NCBI GenBank assembly: GCA_016584495.1
Contig: WAID01000003.1
Coordinates: forward strand, 1,364,001 to 1,428,000
Reading direction: 5' to 3'
From: Celoporthe dispersa
Taxonomy: Eukaryota; Ascomycota; Sordariomycetes; Diaporthales; Cryphonectriaceae
DNA length: 64,000 nt
Notes under the pieces: model-generated
Told to the model about the DNA's origin: nothing
What the model saw: the letters and a program-made list of their open reading frames with translations, nothing else
Databases searched by the model: none
Program-made: the position numbers and the translations under genes
Shown here: in pieces, positions 22,217-33,720 of the stretch
Layout of the letters: every line of letters starts with the position of its first letter
How positions within the stretch are numbered: position 1 is the first letter of the stretch

Positions 22217-24284
22217 ATGCGGTCGATAATCATCACGAGCGTCCTCGCTGCCCTGGCGGCAGCAGCAGATGCTACACCGCTGGAACCCCACAGGGCAACA
22301 CCCCTTCGCCATGTCGTCCACGAGGAGGTACCGGCCGTCCACAGCAGCTGGCAGAAGTCACACCGTTTGCACCATAGTGCTATGCTCCCCGTCAGGATCG
22401 GGTTGACGCAGCAGAACTTGCATCGGGCGGAGGATTTCATCTACGATGTGGCCCATCCCGACTCGCCCAATTACGGAAAGCACTGGTCGCCCGCGGAGGT
22501 GGTTGAGACGTTCAAGCCAAGACGGGAATCCATTGACGCGGTCATGTCATGGCTCGAGCGTGAAGGAATCACCCCGAGCCGGATAAAGCTGTCAGTCTCG
22601 AAAACGTGGTTGACGTTCAGTGCTACGGTTCAGGAGATGGAGCATCTTCTCAGGACAGAATATCACGCCTACGAGCACGAGGCTTCTGAGAACAGTCGCC
22701 AGGTTGCGTGCGAAAAATACCACATCCCGGACCACCTCGTTGAGCACATTGACATCATCACGCCGACTGTCCACTTTGACCAGCGCCTCGGCCATGACAG
22801 GAGCAACAAGTACAGGGAGATCCCAGACGAGACGATGGAGGAGCTCAAGAAGAGATCGGCAGGCTCGCACAAGCGACAAGTCGAGGGGGCCACAGCCATT
22901 GTCGGAAGCCCCCTCGATGGCAGTAACCCAAAGAAGGGCCACCAGGTCAACAACGCCCTGATGGACCTCTCGCAATGTGACAGCATGATCACTCCGGAAT
23001 GTCTTCGAGCTCTCTACAACATACCACAGGGCAGCCTGGCATCCAGCAACAACTCGCTCGGCATTGTCGAGTATACACCACAGGCGTTTCTCCAGTCCGA
23101 TCTCGACATGTTCTTCGAAGAGATGCAGCCAGACGTGAAGAAGAAGTCACCAAACGTGGACTCCCTGGCCGGCGGCGTCGTCCAGACCCAGAACCAGAGC
23201 TTTTCCTTCAACGGGGAGTCAGCTCTCGATCTGGAGTTTGCAATGTCTCTCATCCACCCCCAGCAGGCGACGGTGTTTCAGGTCGGCGACCTGACACAGG
23301 GCGCAAGCTTCAACAACTTCCTCGATGGGATCGACGCCAGCTACTGCTCGTTCGAAGGAGGCGACTCCAAGAACCCGAATATAGACGGCCAGTACGCGGC
23401 GTCTGTGGAATGCGGCAAGGCGAATGCCACCAATGTCATCTCGACGAGCTACGGCGCCAACGAGGCCGACCTGGGCGCCAAGTACGAGCAGAGGCAGTGC
23501 GATGAGTATATGAAGCTTGCGCTGCAGGGCGTCACTGTCATATACTCCTCGGGCGACTTTGGGGTCGCCGGGAACGGCGACGAGTGCTTGTCCGCCGACG
23601 GGAAGAGCTTCACGAACGGGACCTCGGGCAAGTTCAACCCAAGCTTTCCAGGCGGCTGTCCGTGGGTCACGTCTGTCGGGGCTACACAGATCCTGAACGG
23701 GAGCACCGTCGATGACCCGGAGAGCGCGTGCGAGGAGGTCATCTTCTCGGGCGGCGGCTTCTCCAATGTCTTCTCGATGCCGTCGTACCAGAAGACCGCG
23801 GTGAATACCTTTCTGCAGCAGCACACGCCACCGTACGGCGAGGACCGGTTCAACAATTCCGGGCTGGTTAGGGCCTTCCCCGATGTCTCGGCAAACGGAG
23901 CAAACTACGTGACGGCAGTGGATGGAGAATTCACACTGTCTTTTGGAACTTCTGGTAAGTCTGCCCGCACCGAACTCTCAAGTCAGCAGCAAGGATAAGC
24001 GGACGACGGGACGCTGACCACAAAGATGATACAGCTTCCGCGCCCGTCTTCGCTTCCATGATCAACATGATCAACGAGGAACGCATCCAGGCCGGCAAGA
24101 GCCCCGTCGGCTTCCTTAACCCAGCCCTGTACGCGAACCCGCAGGTCATGAATGATATTCAGATCGGGAACAACCCCGGCTGCGGCACGGACGGCTTCTC
24201 CGCTGTCGAGGGTGGGATCCCCTGACGGGACTTGGAACACCGGATTTCACACAGGTGCTGAAGCTCTTCATGACCTTGCCGTGA
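22217..24284 (+). CDS. Secreted sedolisin (S53) tripeptidyl-peptidase, frame broken near the end
   Basis: Acid serine-carboxyl peptidase that releases tripeptides outside the cell. Exons 22217-23954 and 24035-24284 flank an 80-nt intron (GTAAGT...ACAG). A signal peptide opens it (MRSIIITSVLAALAAAADA), so the ATG at 22217 is preferred. A pro-domain covers about residues 35-200 (HPDSPNYGKHWSPAEVVETF, LLRTEYHAYEH). The catalytic residues are visible: E334 and D338 in GESALDLEF, D447 in YSSGDFGVAG and S579 in SFGTSASAPVF. Many NxS/T sites fit secretion. At 24210-24216 (GAGGGTGGG) the frame hits TGA at 24223-24225. One added G restores EGWDPLTGLGTPDFTQVLKL, the calcium-binding end, with stop at 24282-24284 and 662 aa. 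As written the protein lacks its calcium site. Confidence 0.92.
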
Positions 24285-24757
24285 GGTGTTGATTGCTGAG
24301 GGGGAGAGACATACGCGCACAGGCGTTGCTGCTTTAGGCCCTGGAGGCGGTTTGCAGTTCTAATGAGACACGATGTTGCGACCTAGAGACGGACAGGGAT
24401 GGCAGTGCGGATTGTGAATGGTTTCTTCAGTTATAATCAGAGGCTGAGTGATGGAGGGCCCACCAGCAACACAGCACACTGTCGAGGCAGGGAGCTGTCG
24501 ACCATTGCTATATGGAATAAAATACAGTCCAATCTTGCACTTGCATATCACACTTATCGCACAAACGGTCGGTCGGATCATCGTAGTGACGAATGGCGGC
24601 CGAAGATACGACTGTACGTAGTAGAGATTTCATTATGCATACCAGCTACACCAATATACAGGTTGCCGCTGATTTATGAATATGTCCATTCCTTTTCCTG
24701 CCTGAGCTGTGCAGGAACACCACCTCTTCTACCGCACAATGACCTCAGCTTTGACGC
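24285..24757. other. Short convergent intergenic region
   Basis: Lies between the convergent sedolisin and OPT genes. AATAAAAT at about 24515 is a possible poly(A) signal. Nothing else is seen. Confidence 0.5.
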
Positions 24758-27685
24758 CTAGTCAGTTGTGGGACAGAAATCGTAGTTCCCGTTTGCGCCG
24801 TTATTCCCCCACCAGGTCGGGAAGGGAATCGAGGCACCACCGGCACCGAAGACGGCAAAGGAGAGGATGAAGAGGACTGTCAGACTGGCACCGTCCCAGG
24901 CGCCCGTCACCAGGTACATGTAGTCCTTGAAGATCTTGGGGCGGTAGTTCCGGAGGTAGAACTGGCAGAAGAAGCCCGCGAAGATCCAGCTCCAGATGAC
25001 ACACGTCTGGCTCTGGTTGTAAGGGATGTAGCCGGCGTACTGGATAAACTGCGGCATGTTGATTTCCCTGAGCGAGAAGCCCCGAACCTTGGGGACGAAC
25101 TGGACGGGGTTGCCAAGAACCAATGTCAGCCTGGCACTTCTTTCAAGGGACCGATTTAAGCACGGGAGCGGGATGATGAGGAAGAACACAAGACTTACGT
25201 GGACGATAAGCCGATGGACGACGACCACCCCGGCGCCGATGGCAAGACCCACCGGTACCATGGCGTAGGTGGTGCCACTCTTGTACATGTATCCAGACAG
25301 GGCCCATGAGGCGGCGTTTGTGTTGTATGCTTGCATGGTAGCACCGCTCCAGGACGAGTCGCCGTTGCCGCTGGCGAGGAGCTCACGGTTGCCGTTGACG
25401 ATGGAGATCATGACGGCGTAGTTGATAAACCCACCCAGGATAGTACCATAGATCTGGGTCAGGAACATGACGCGAGGAGGAATTTTGACTGCAGAGCGGT
25501 GCGTATTTCATTAGTAACCTGGCTGAGGCTGTGATCATGTGAGCTATGAAGGGGACTCACGGTATTCTCCCAGCTTCAAGTCATTGGCCAGGTTGACGGC
25601 GTTGGCGATCACGTTGTGTGACCAGGCGGCAAAGTACATGTTGCCTACTGGACGACCCGGCAGCATCAACCCCGCCAACATCTTGGAGAGGTTATTCGTC
25701 GCGATACCGTTTCCATACCGCGCGTAGAGGATGGTCGACAGGGGGGCAATGACAATCCCCAATACCAAGCTCTGCATCAAGATCGAGATCGTCAGAAGGG
25801 GGGGTCAGAAGAGGGGGGGGGAATACAAGCGTATAATGAAGTCAGGCAGCAACAATGCCTGTGGAGTGATAACTTACCACAATGTAACCCCAGGCTGGCA
25901 GTGTGACGTTTTCCTTGAGAACCACGACGAGACCGAGGAAGAAGGATACGATGAGCACGGCTGCGTACCACCACCACGGTGCCTCCTTGTAGTGGGCGGC
26001 CATGTGCACGTGGTGAGGGTCATCGAATTTACCCTGTCTTGCGCTCTTGTACGCCCTCTTGATATCACCACCCCAGAAGATGAAGCAGTGCATGATCAGG
26101 GCTCCGATCTAGATTACCAAGCCATCAGCGGACGATCCTCTCTTGTGTGTGCGTCTCTGCACTCCCCTGGATACTTGGTAATTACTTACGGCGGCGTTGG
26201 CAATGAACATGGAGTAAGCAAAGGTGGCAGCCAGCTTGGGAGGACCATACTCGGCGAGGGCGGTGCTGTTGAGCACACCGCCGCTGAACACCTCCCTCGG
26301 TCGGGTAGGAAGTTCCGTTGGCCAGGTGGAGCTGAGTCGACATGAAGGGAAGCGACTTGGCATTCCAGTCGTTGGAGTAGTAAATTCCCAGCATCGCCAG
26401 GTAGCAGACACCAAACCCGGCAGCCTGGTGCCACTGCAGCTTCAGGGGGAGAGAGGTCTGAAAAGAAGTGATCTGATGCGGCGGATACGCCTGTCAGCCC
26501 AGTTGCGCCATTTCTGAAACAGAAAAGAGTGTCCATGTCACTTACGTATTGCCAGTCGAAAGAAAAGTTGAACAGCCCCAGCCCCTCGTTGGTAGTAGAG
26601 CCACCAAAGAGGTTCGTCAGGGTCGCAGCCGTGGAGCCGGTGGCTTTCATGGCAGCCAGGCAAGGGATGGAGATGGAGTTGAGCCATGGCCAGATGTATG
26701 CCGGGAACCACTCATAGGCGAACATGCTTCCGTATGCGTACCAGAAGTAGCGGATGGGTTTCGAGTCCTTGACGTCCTCCCAGTGCAGACCCTGGAGGGT
26801 CTTGACCGTGGGCAGGGTGCTCCAGTAGACGGACTCGACGTGCCATACAGCGATGGGCCGCATGATGCCGCAGAGGCCGTAACCAAAGAGGCCAATGCTG
26901 ATGGTGCTCAGGATGACAGTGGTAGGCGACAGGGGCAGCCCGTAGAAGAGATCCTGCGCAGCAAAGACCTGACTAGCCGCAGCTGCGTTGGAGGCGCCGG
27001 TGGCGGTGATAGCGGCGATGGCGTGCTCCTTGAGACCCCAGGGGCCGTTGTTAAAGAACTTGGCCATGGTGATCCACGCAGGAAGCTTGCCCTGGCCGCC
27101 CTGCTCCCTCCAGCGGGCCTCATAGCGGTCGCCTCGGGGCAGGAAGGCAGCCCAGCCATTACCGAGAAAGTAGGCAATGAGGACGATAAAGGTTCCTTGG
27201 ATGGTAATGAGGGTCGGTTTGAACTGTGTATTTTCCATGTCAGCCAAGCCCTGCACCTCACAGCTCCGGGGGGTTTCCCAGCTAGCAACCATATCCTGAT
27301 CGAGCTGACTGACCATGTAGATCTGGTACACGACGGCTTGAAATCCAGACAAGACAGTCGCTATGAAGATACCTCGAAAGGTGAAGGCGGTGTCGCCATC
27401 ATCGCGCAGCGGCAAGAGGTGCTGGGCCGCGTCGGCACCAGTCACGATGATGGCCTCATCGCTCTTCTTGTCCGGTTCGTCCCCGTCCCCGTCCTCGTTG
27501 CTCCGGACTGGGGCAGCGGTGATGTCGAAATCCGCCTCACCGGCCTTCTCGTGGACGAGATCATCGTCTCCGGCATGTGGGCCCTTCTCATTGATCTCTG
27601 GGTGCGTGGGGACGTCCACGACCTTGCCCTCGATCGAGTTGAAGCCACCGACCACAATGGCGGCGTTTCCGTGGGAGGCGGCCAT
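24758..27685 (-). CDS. Oligopeptide transporter, OPT family (frame broken once)
   Basis: Proton-coupled plasma-membrane importer of small peptides. Minus-strand exons: 27685-27314, 27223-26546, 26472-26190, 26108-25878, 25771-25561, 25488-25199 and 25099-24758. The six introns are 62-106 nt class, mostly GTAAGT. After a hydrophilic N-terminus of about 95 residues the membrane domain carries GTFIVLIAYFLGNGWAAFLP, SATTVILSTISIGLFGYGL-like helices, PIRYFWYAYGSMFAYEWFPA and TNLFGGSTTNEGLGLF. The OPT signature KIPPR is at residues 593-597. The other signature, NPGPF, appears as NNGPW near residue 181. The exon at 26472-26190 is one base too long: removing one C from the CCC at 26294-26296 restores PTEEVFSGGVLNSTALAEYG and closes the gene at 801 aa. 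Introns 1 and 6 are stop-free multiples of three. Confidence 0.93.
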
Positions 27686-30508
27686 GCCTGGAAGAGGTGA
27701 GCGGATTTGCGAATCGCCAGGTGAGAGGTAAAGCTACACTCTGGAGATGTCGAGCAGGAGAAAGAAACCCCGAACGCGCCCTGGAGGGAAGGGGAAGGGG
27801 GAGGAGGAGGAAGAGGAGGAGGAGAAGGGAGCGTCCCGTGATATGAACCCTCTTCCATCCGCCACTTCTCTGTCGGTAGGTGCAGACGGGGGAACAAGTC
27901 CTAATCTCTTGCGCCAAGCGTTATGGCTGGCGCTCTGGCAGGGTCCAGAGCCAACCTTGCACGATTTAACCCATGTACTGTCAACATCCGAGTTAGACCA
28001 GGAAGGGCAGGTCATAGAAGCTAGGCAGTCCCAGAAAAGGCTTCTAGAAGATATTGTGGCTGTTGTGTTGGGCTTCAGCTTGTCCGGCCTGTCCACACGA
28101 TCTGCCCAGGCTCCGATGTATGGATCCCCCCACAGGTTACACCAACTACTCGTGAGGTTTGGGGGACCAGGGGACCTACAGACAGCGTCGTATCGCACAC
28201 CTATAACGTTACAACGTAGCACAGGGTCGTGCGGAATGCACCCTGCCCTAGCTCCGCTGTTGGAAAACGCTTATCAGAGCTCAATACAACCATACAATCA
28301 AACCTCGAAGCGGAAAGGTGAGGAGGGGGTGATGGATATGGTGGCGACGACGCAGCGGCCGAGGGATTGGGTTTGTGGTTTGCCACGCGCGGCACGGAAT
28401 TTCGATTGCTGTTGGGTTCGTCAGGATTTGAAACAACTTACCATGTCGAGTCCGTCAAGCCGAGACCATTTGCTGACATGCCTCTGATCGTGGCAGATTT
28501 GCGAATCGTTATCAAGGGAGACAAGAAAGACGACAGACAGGGTTGGAATCAGCTCGGTTGGAGCTATCACGAACTGAGCAGACGCAGACGGCGTCACGGG
28601 ATTGATTCTAGGCAACAGCTTTTTGCATGAACCCGAGGGGCAGTCCGATATCGAAGACACCTTCTCGCTTGAGATCAAGAGATCCAGAGTCTGAGGGCCA
28701 TGATGAACACAGGTGAGTGATTTCGGGGAAGATCAGACATTCTGAAGATCGTTGCCGACCCAGCGCACTGTGGCGGTAAAACAGCCGAGTCTTATCATGC
28801 TTACAGGGTAAGCCGATCTGGAATCATCGCCGGGGTTGGCTGGCACTGGGTGGCTTCTTCCTCTCCGTTTCACATAAAAGAGGGACGCAATTGGCACGCA
28901 GTTTAGCTCTGGAATGCAATTACATAAACATACGTACGCATCTGTGCTACAATACTCGGGCCACGCGGGTGCTATGTCATGCCAGTCTCTTGGGGGGTGC
29001 GGCTAAGTATGATCCTTCGGCCTCTGCACTTCCGGACCATATTACTCGTTCCTCTACGCAACGCGAAGACCTAGCGGACTATATCTGGGGACAATATAGC
29101 AGGGTATAAAAAGAAATAGTTGGGGGGTTCGAACTGGATGGCCATGAAGGAGTATCTTTGACGGGTCTTGCAGCGAAGAGTCTTCGTCAATATTTCTTAT
29201 AACAATTGTTTCTACTGGCTCAAAGGCAAAGTGCTGACAGTAAGCAGCTTCTCATATTTGATGTCATGAGCATGACATACATATATACACTCAGCAAACT
29301 CCCCTACAAGTAACGACTGTGTATCAAGCCAGAGCAAGGGTCTTTGTCGCAGCGCCTCTGCGCTCTCTCGCATAACGTTGGAGGCGTTTGCACCACTCAA
29401 TCCACTGCATATCAGTACTTCTCGAAGCATTTTATCCCACTCAGCATGGCACCCTCGCGTCTCATATCGGCAAAGCTACTAAATCTCCATAACAGGAATT
29501 ACATATTCGAAGGATATATTACTCAGCTGACGTCCACGGATAGCCTAGAACACTATTGGCTCCCAGTAGACATGGCATATCCTCTTGCCGAAGTTACTGT
29601 AGTTGAGCTCGACAGTGAATTGGTCCAGGATATTACGCTTTCATGACCAAGAATTGCTGGCAAGCTTAAATCTAAATTGTTCCCAATGTCCTGACCCAAA
29701 GAGGCGTAGGTATTCGTCTTGGAGTCTCCCACATGAAGAGCGAGGTCCAGCAGCAAGTATAGATAAATAGTCGATGATGCTAGAGGTGAGGACTCAAGAC
29801 ATGAACGTAGAGCTAGCTATACATGAAGCTTGGGAGAAATGGTGCGGGATTACCTCTCTGCGCAGTTTTCATATCGACCCGCGACGAGGTCCTGAAGGTG
29901 GGGATGCCGAGCTTTCTAAACATTGATTCAACGTAATTGTACCCTCAAGTCAGCCCGGCTTCGAATGGGGGGACAGGAATGCGGTAGATGAGAGATTTGT
30001 ATGTAGGGGAATATTGGGCGCACTACAATAGCTTTGCATTCATAGTGTCATACTTCTTGACCAGAACATAACACACGTTAAGGACACTCTGTTTTGCCCA
30101 TGCCTATTGTGGACCAACGGTGCAATGTCATAAACGAGACCTACATATCAAACAAGAACTGTAGGCGTCTTAATCAAGATGTCCAATAGGTCCATGGATA
30201 GTGTGGTTGGCATATTTATGATGTTCAAATAGAATTTGGGAATCCCTAGATCATTCACTATACAAGGTCGAATCGGCCAAAAAATAGGGCCCGACAAAGT
30301 ATTACCCTCCGAGCACTATCGGCGCTTACGCATCGGGCGGGACGAGACCGGAGGATCAACGTAGTCTACAATGACTATCTTGAGCACAAACGTTTCCACC
30401 CAACCACATGCTTGCCGATGCTTGAGTCCTTGTTCTAATTAGACCTGCTCCAGGGTTGACACCGACCAGCCCTTGTTGGACGGACCTGTAACTATAGTTG
30501 AGCAAGCG
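27686..30508. other. Long divergent upstream region, partly AT-rich
   Basis: 2.8 kb between the OPT start (minus) and the Zn2Cys6 regulator start (plus). From about 28,900 to 30,450 it is visibly richer in A and T than the flanks. A 246-codon ORF at 27747-28487 starts with poly-charged low complexity and has long antisense ORFs; it is not convincing. One small ORF is listed separately. Confidence 0.45.
29446..29646 (+). CDS. Possible small orphan ORF of 66 aa
   Basis: From the ATG at 29446 the frame reads MAPSRLISAKLLNLHNRNYI and continues through a mixed hydrophobic and polar stretch (LTSTDSLEHYWLPVDMAYPL) to TGA at 29644-29646. A TATAAAAA lies at about 29105-29112. It sits alone in an AT-richer region and has no recognisable family. 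It may be a remnant of a longer gene or chance. Confidence 0.2.
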   Translation: MAPSRLISAKLLNLHNRNYIFEGYITQLTSTDSLEHYWLPVDMAYPLAEVTVVELDSELVQDITLS

Positions 30509-32869
30509 ATGGACAGCACTCTAATGTCCAGCTCGCCCCCTCGGCAGCCTGCAGCCGCAGGCAAGCCCCGTATTCCATACGCATGCGAGGCCTGTCGGGC
30601 TGCCAAGGTGAAGTGCCAACCTAGCAATACGGAAAGCATATGTCGAAGGCATGAGTCCCCCCTCTGCAACCTGGCAGTAGTCCTTTTTCGGTTGATAAAG
30701 CTGACTGCTATATCCGCTTTTTTAGATGCGCCACGTCGAAAAGGGAATGCATCTTCAAGACTGGTCCGCGGACGAGACGACGGCGCTCCAAGCTGTAAGA
30801 ATCATTTGACCTCGCTCCCCTCCGCCGTCTTTCGGCTCATACTCGTCCCAGCCATTGCTTCTGGTGTGACTGACAAGCCCCTGAAAAGACATCCGGCAGC
30901 CACTCGTACAACGCCGCCCCCTTCCGCCCCCCTCCAAGACGTTCAGCATCGACGTCCCCATGTCAGCCGAGGACGGCGGTGACATGGACCCTCTAGAAAG
31001 CTTTGAAGCCCTCCGAGAGTCACACGAGGCCTTTCTTGAGGATCTCGTACCCGAGGAGGGCATGTACGCAGACGGCAGCGATACCACCTTCACACAGCCG
31101 TCATCGTCCTTGAGCGGCAGGGGAACCTTCTCCACGACGCCTTCGGTCGATTCCAAATCTGTACATGGATTCAGCAGCATCCGGCCGCAGTTCAACCTAG
31201 ACTCTGCAACATCGCTGTTGGAATCTTTCTGGGGGGCCATGCTGCCATTTTTCCCCGTCGTTGTCCTGCCACCTGACGCAAGCGTGCCCATGCTGGCACG
31301 CGAAAGGCCATTTGTACTGCTTGCCATACTAGCTGCTGCGAGTGGAAGCAGGAGTCTGCAGGGACATAACCTCTACGACGGAGAGTTTCGCAAGGTTTTA
31401 GGGCTCAAGTTCGTCAGCGGGGGTGAGAGGAGCTTGGAGATGCTGGTTGGGCTCTTGATATACACAGCCTGGTGAGCTGGCGAGAAGCCAACCAAAGCTG
31501 CCCGATGTGGAACATCGATGGTGCTGACGATCCACAGGTACCCGTTTCACTTGAGACCAAAGAGCCGACAGGCCCTGCAGTATATCCGGATGGCCAGCGA
31601 CATCGCCCATGATCTGGAACTGGACCAGGCCCCGGATCACGTTGACGTGGCGGCGATCAGGTCAGACGAGAAGCGCATAGAAGGCATGCGAGCATACCTA
31701 GCTTGCTACTACCTGTGCTCAAGCCTCGCCACGACCTGGAACAAACCTCATGCTATGCCCTATCAGCAGTGGACGACAGTGTGCTGTGACATCCTCGGCG
31801 CTGTGGAACCTGCCGACTTCCCAGCCTCGAGACAAGACCAGACTTTAGCCTGGGTTGTTCGCCTTAGCCACCTGGTGGAGGAAACACTCTTGATGAATGA
31901 GGCAGAGCGAAAGGCTCAACACGGCCGGCAGCATTCCCTGCTGATGGTCAAGGGTATGGAAGCGCAGCTTCTCGAGTGGCGAGGCCAAATGCCTGTCGAG
32001 CTTCTCTCGCAGCGTGAGTACCCAGAAACACCCATAATTATCAATCTGCAAGCAAACATATAGCCCTCCTCGAGAGGCTGACTCGTTCATGCACAGCGAT
32101 CCTCCACCTGGCAAACACCTTTGCAGAGATTGTGCTCTATGGCTATCCCCTCCTGCGGTTCCCCTTTCAAAAATCTAAGAGGCGGGACCAGCTAGCCTCA
32201 GAGGAGCATGTCGAGCCCGGCAGACTCCTCACATGTGCCAGACTCTTGCGCACGTGGTATGACTATATCAGCTCGCTCCCAGCGTCTGAGTTTGCTCATT
32301 TCTCGCGCGTCGACTGGGGCTCCTTTATCGCTGCCATCATTCTCGGCCTGCGACTGTCCTTCCCAATCCCTGACACGTGCCCAGTGTGGGAACACGCCGC
32401 AGCGCGCCAGGTACTAAACCTTGGCTCGTTCCTGGAGACATTCTCGAGCGGCGATGGCATAGAGGGCGAGACGTTGGCCCCAGCTTCAACAAAGCGGACA
32501 ACTGATGTCCTGTCAGCCAGCAGGGTCGTGGTCGGAGTAGTAAGTCGCAAGTACAAGAGGCGTCTGGAGGCACTGCACAGGGCAGAGATGGCGATCCCAC
32601 CGCACCCGATGCCTCCTGACATGGACAAGAACCTGACCAGGTGTCCGATGCTCGACGGGAGCCTCGATGAGTACCTCCCAGGCTGGGACGACACATTCCT
32701 CGACTCAGCAAACCTTCTCAACCCACTGCCGCCTGTACCGTCTGGGGAAGGCACTGGGACAGGCCAGTCACTGGATGCGCAGCCGGTGGTCTTTCACGAT
32801 CTCTGGGCCACCATGACCATGGGTTGGACACAGGATGAGCTAGGTGATATCGACTTTAGCAATGTGTGA
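30509..32869 (+). CDS. Zn2Cys6 fungal transcription factor (frame broken once)
   Basis: Binuclear zinc cluster activator or repressor. Exons: 30509-30648, 30726-30794, 30889-31471, 31538-32013 and 32097-32869. The cluster is split by intron 1: CEACRAAKVKCQ in exon 1, then CRRCATSKRECIF after splicing, giving the six cysteines, followed by KTGPRTRRRRSK. Intron 1 has a GC donor (AAG|GCATGA) with branch GCTGACT and a TTTTAG acceptor. A fungal-specific regulatory domain covers about residues 180-500 (ATSLLESFWGAMLPFFP, YPFHLRPKSRQALQYIRMAS, MRAYLACYYLCSSLATTW). Removing one C from the C6 run at 30927-30932 is needed to reach SKTFSIDVPMSAED; the corrected product is 679 aa. The C-terminus is acidic (DELGDIDFSNV). 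Targets unknown; the nearby OPT and sedolisin genes are candidates. Confidence 0.88.
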
Positions 32870-32890
32870 GGATCTTGTTACACAGGAAGA

Positions 32891-32925
<35 letters not shown>

Positions 32926-33720
32926 TGCGTGGGGAAGAAGTAGTATGCAGAGAAAATCCCATCCAGGCCTGTGCTGATTGCTCACGACCTTGCTCCGTTC
33001 ATCCCTTCACTTGTCTTGTTAAAAAAAAAAAAAAGGCAAAAAAGATTCCTTGTCTCAGTGCTTACCTGATTTCCTCTGACACAGTTTCTTTTAGATTCAA
33101 GATATGCTCACCGTTCCGAGTGGAGTTTATTGCTGTGCTTATTTACTGATATGTCATGTATTGGGCGAGGGGGGAGCGGTAAACAGATGCCTGGAGCTGC
33201 CAAGAACAAAGCGTCACAGCCCTGCCGCGCAACCCCTCCAGCACCGGTGCATCACTAAAACCCAGTGAGTCAAGGCCCCTGATTCAGGACTGTGTCGCTA
33301 CGGTCCAACAGCAAGAGCCACTGAAAAAGCCCCTCTCCTGGCCGGCCAGCTGCGTTCAACGTTCAGTCGTGCCCCGCCAGGCAACAACAACAGCAGCAGG
33401 CACAGCGGGCCACAAAAAGTCAACATCAGGCTGTGCTTCTCCAAACTCCCCCCTCGTTTGCCGTTCTCGCCCAACCACCACCTACCTCCATAAATTGCAC
33501 AACACCAGCCCATACACCTCCCCTTTCCTCTCCTCTCCTTTCTTTCCTCTTCCCAACCACAGCCGGCCTGCACGAATGGTCCTCTGTGCAGCACACGTCA
33601 CACACACGCCGACACACCTTCCCTCGGACCACCCACAGACTGCCCAAAATAGGTCGCCGGCGCAGGGACCGTCACCAGCAAAAAGGGTCTCGTCCCTGGC
33701 AGAGGCTGTCGAGAAAGAAG
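32870..33720. other. Intergenic upstream of the sirtuin gene
   Basis: Contains the (GA)n repeat, an A run at about 33020-33034 and a C/CT-rich stretch at 33470-33560 typical of a promoter or leader. No coding frame is supported. Confidence 0.5.
32895..32922. repeat. (GA)n microsatellite
   Basis: About 14 GA units begin 26 nt after the stop of the zinc-cluster regulator, in its 3' UTR. Confidence 0.9.

Noticed and set aside
27747..28487. 246-codon ORF upstream of the OPT gene
   Set aside because: Starts in charged low complexity, lacks any motif, and has long ORFs on the opposite strand; no splice-linked partner.
29100..29140. GGTTCGAACTGG resembling a tRNA B box
   Set aside because: No matching A box or cloverleaf arms could be found on either side.
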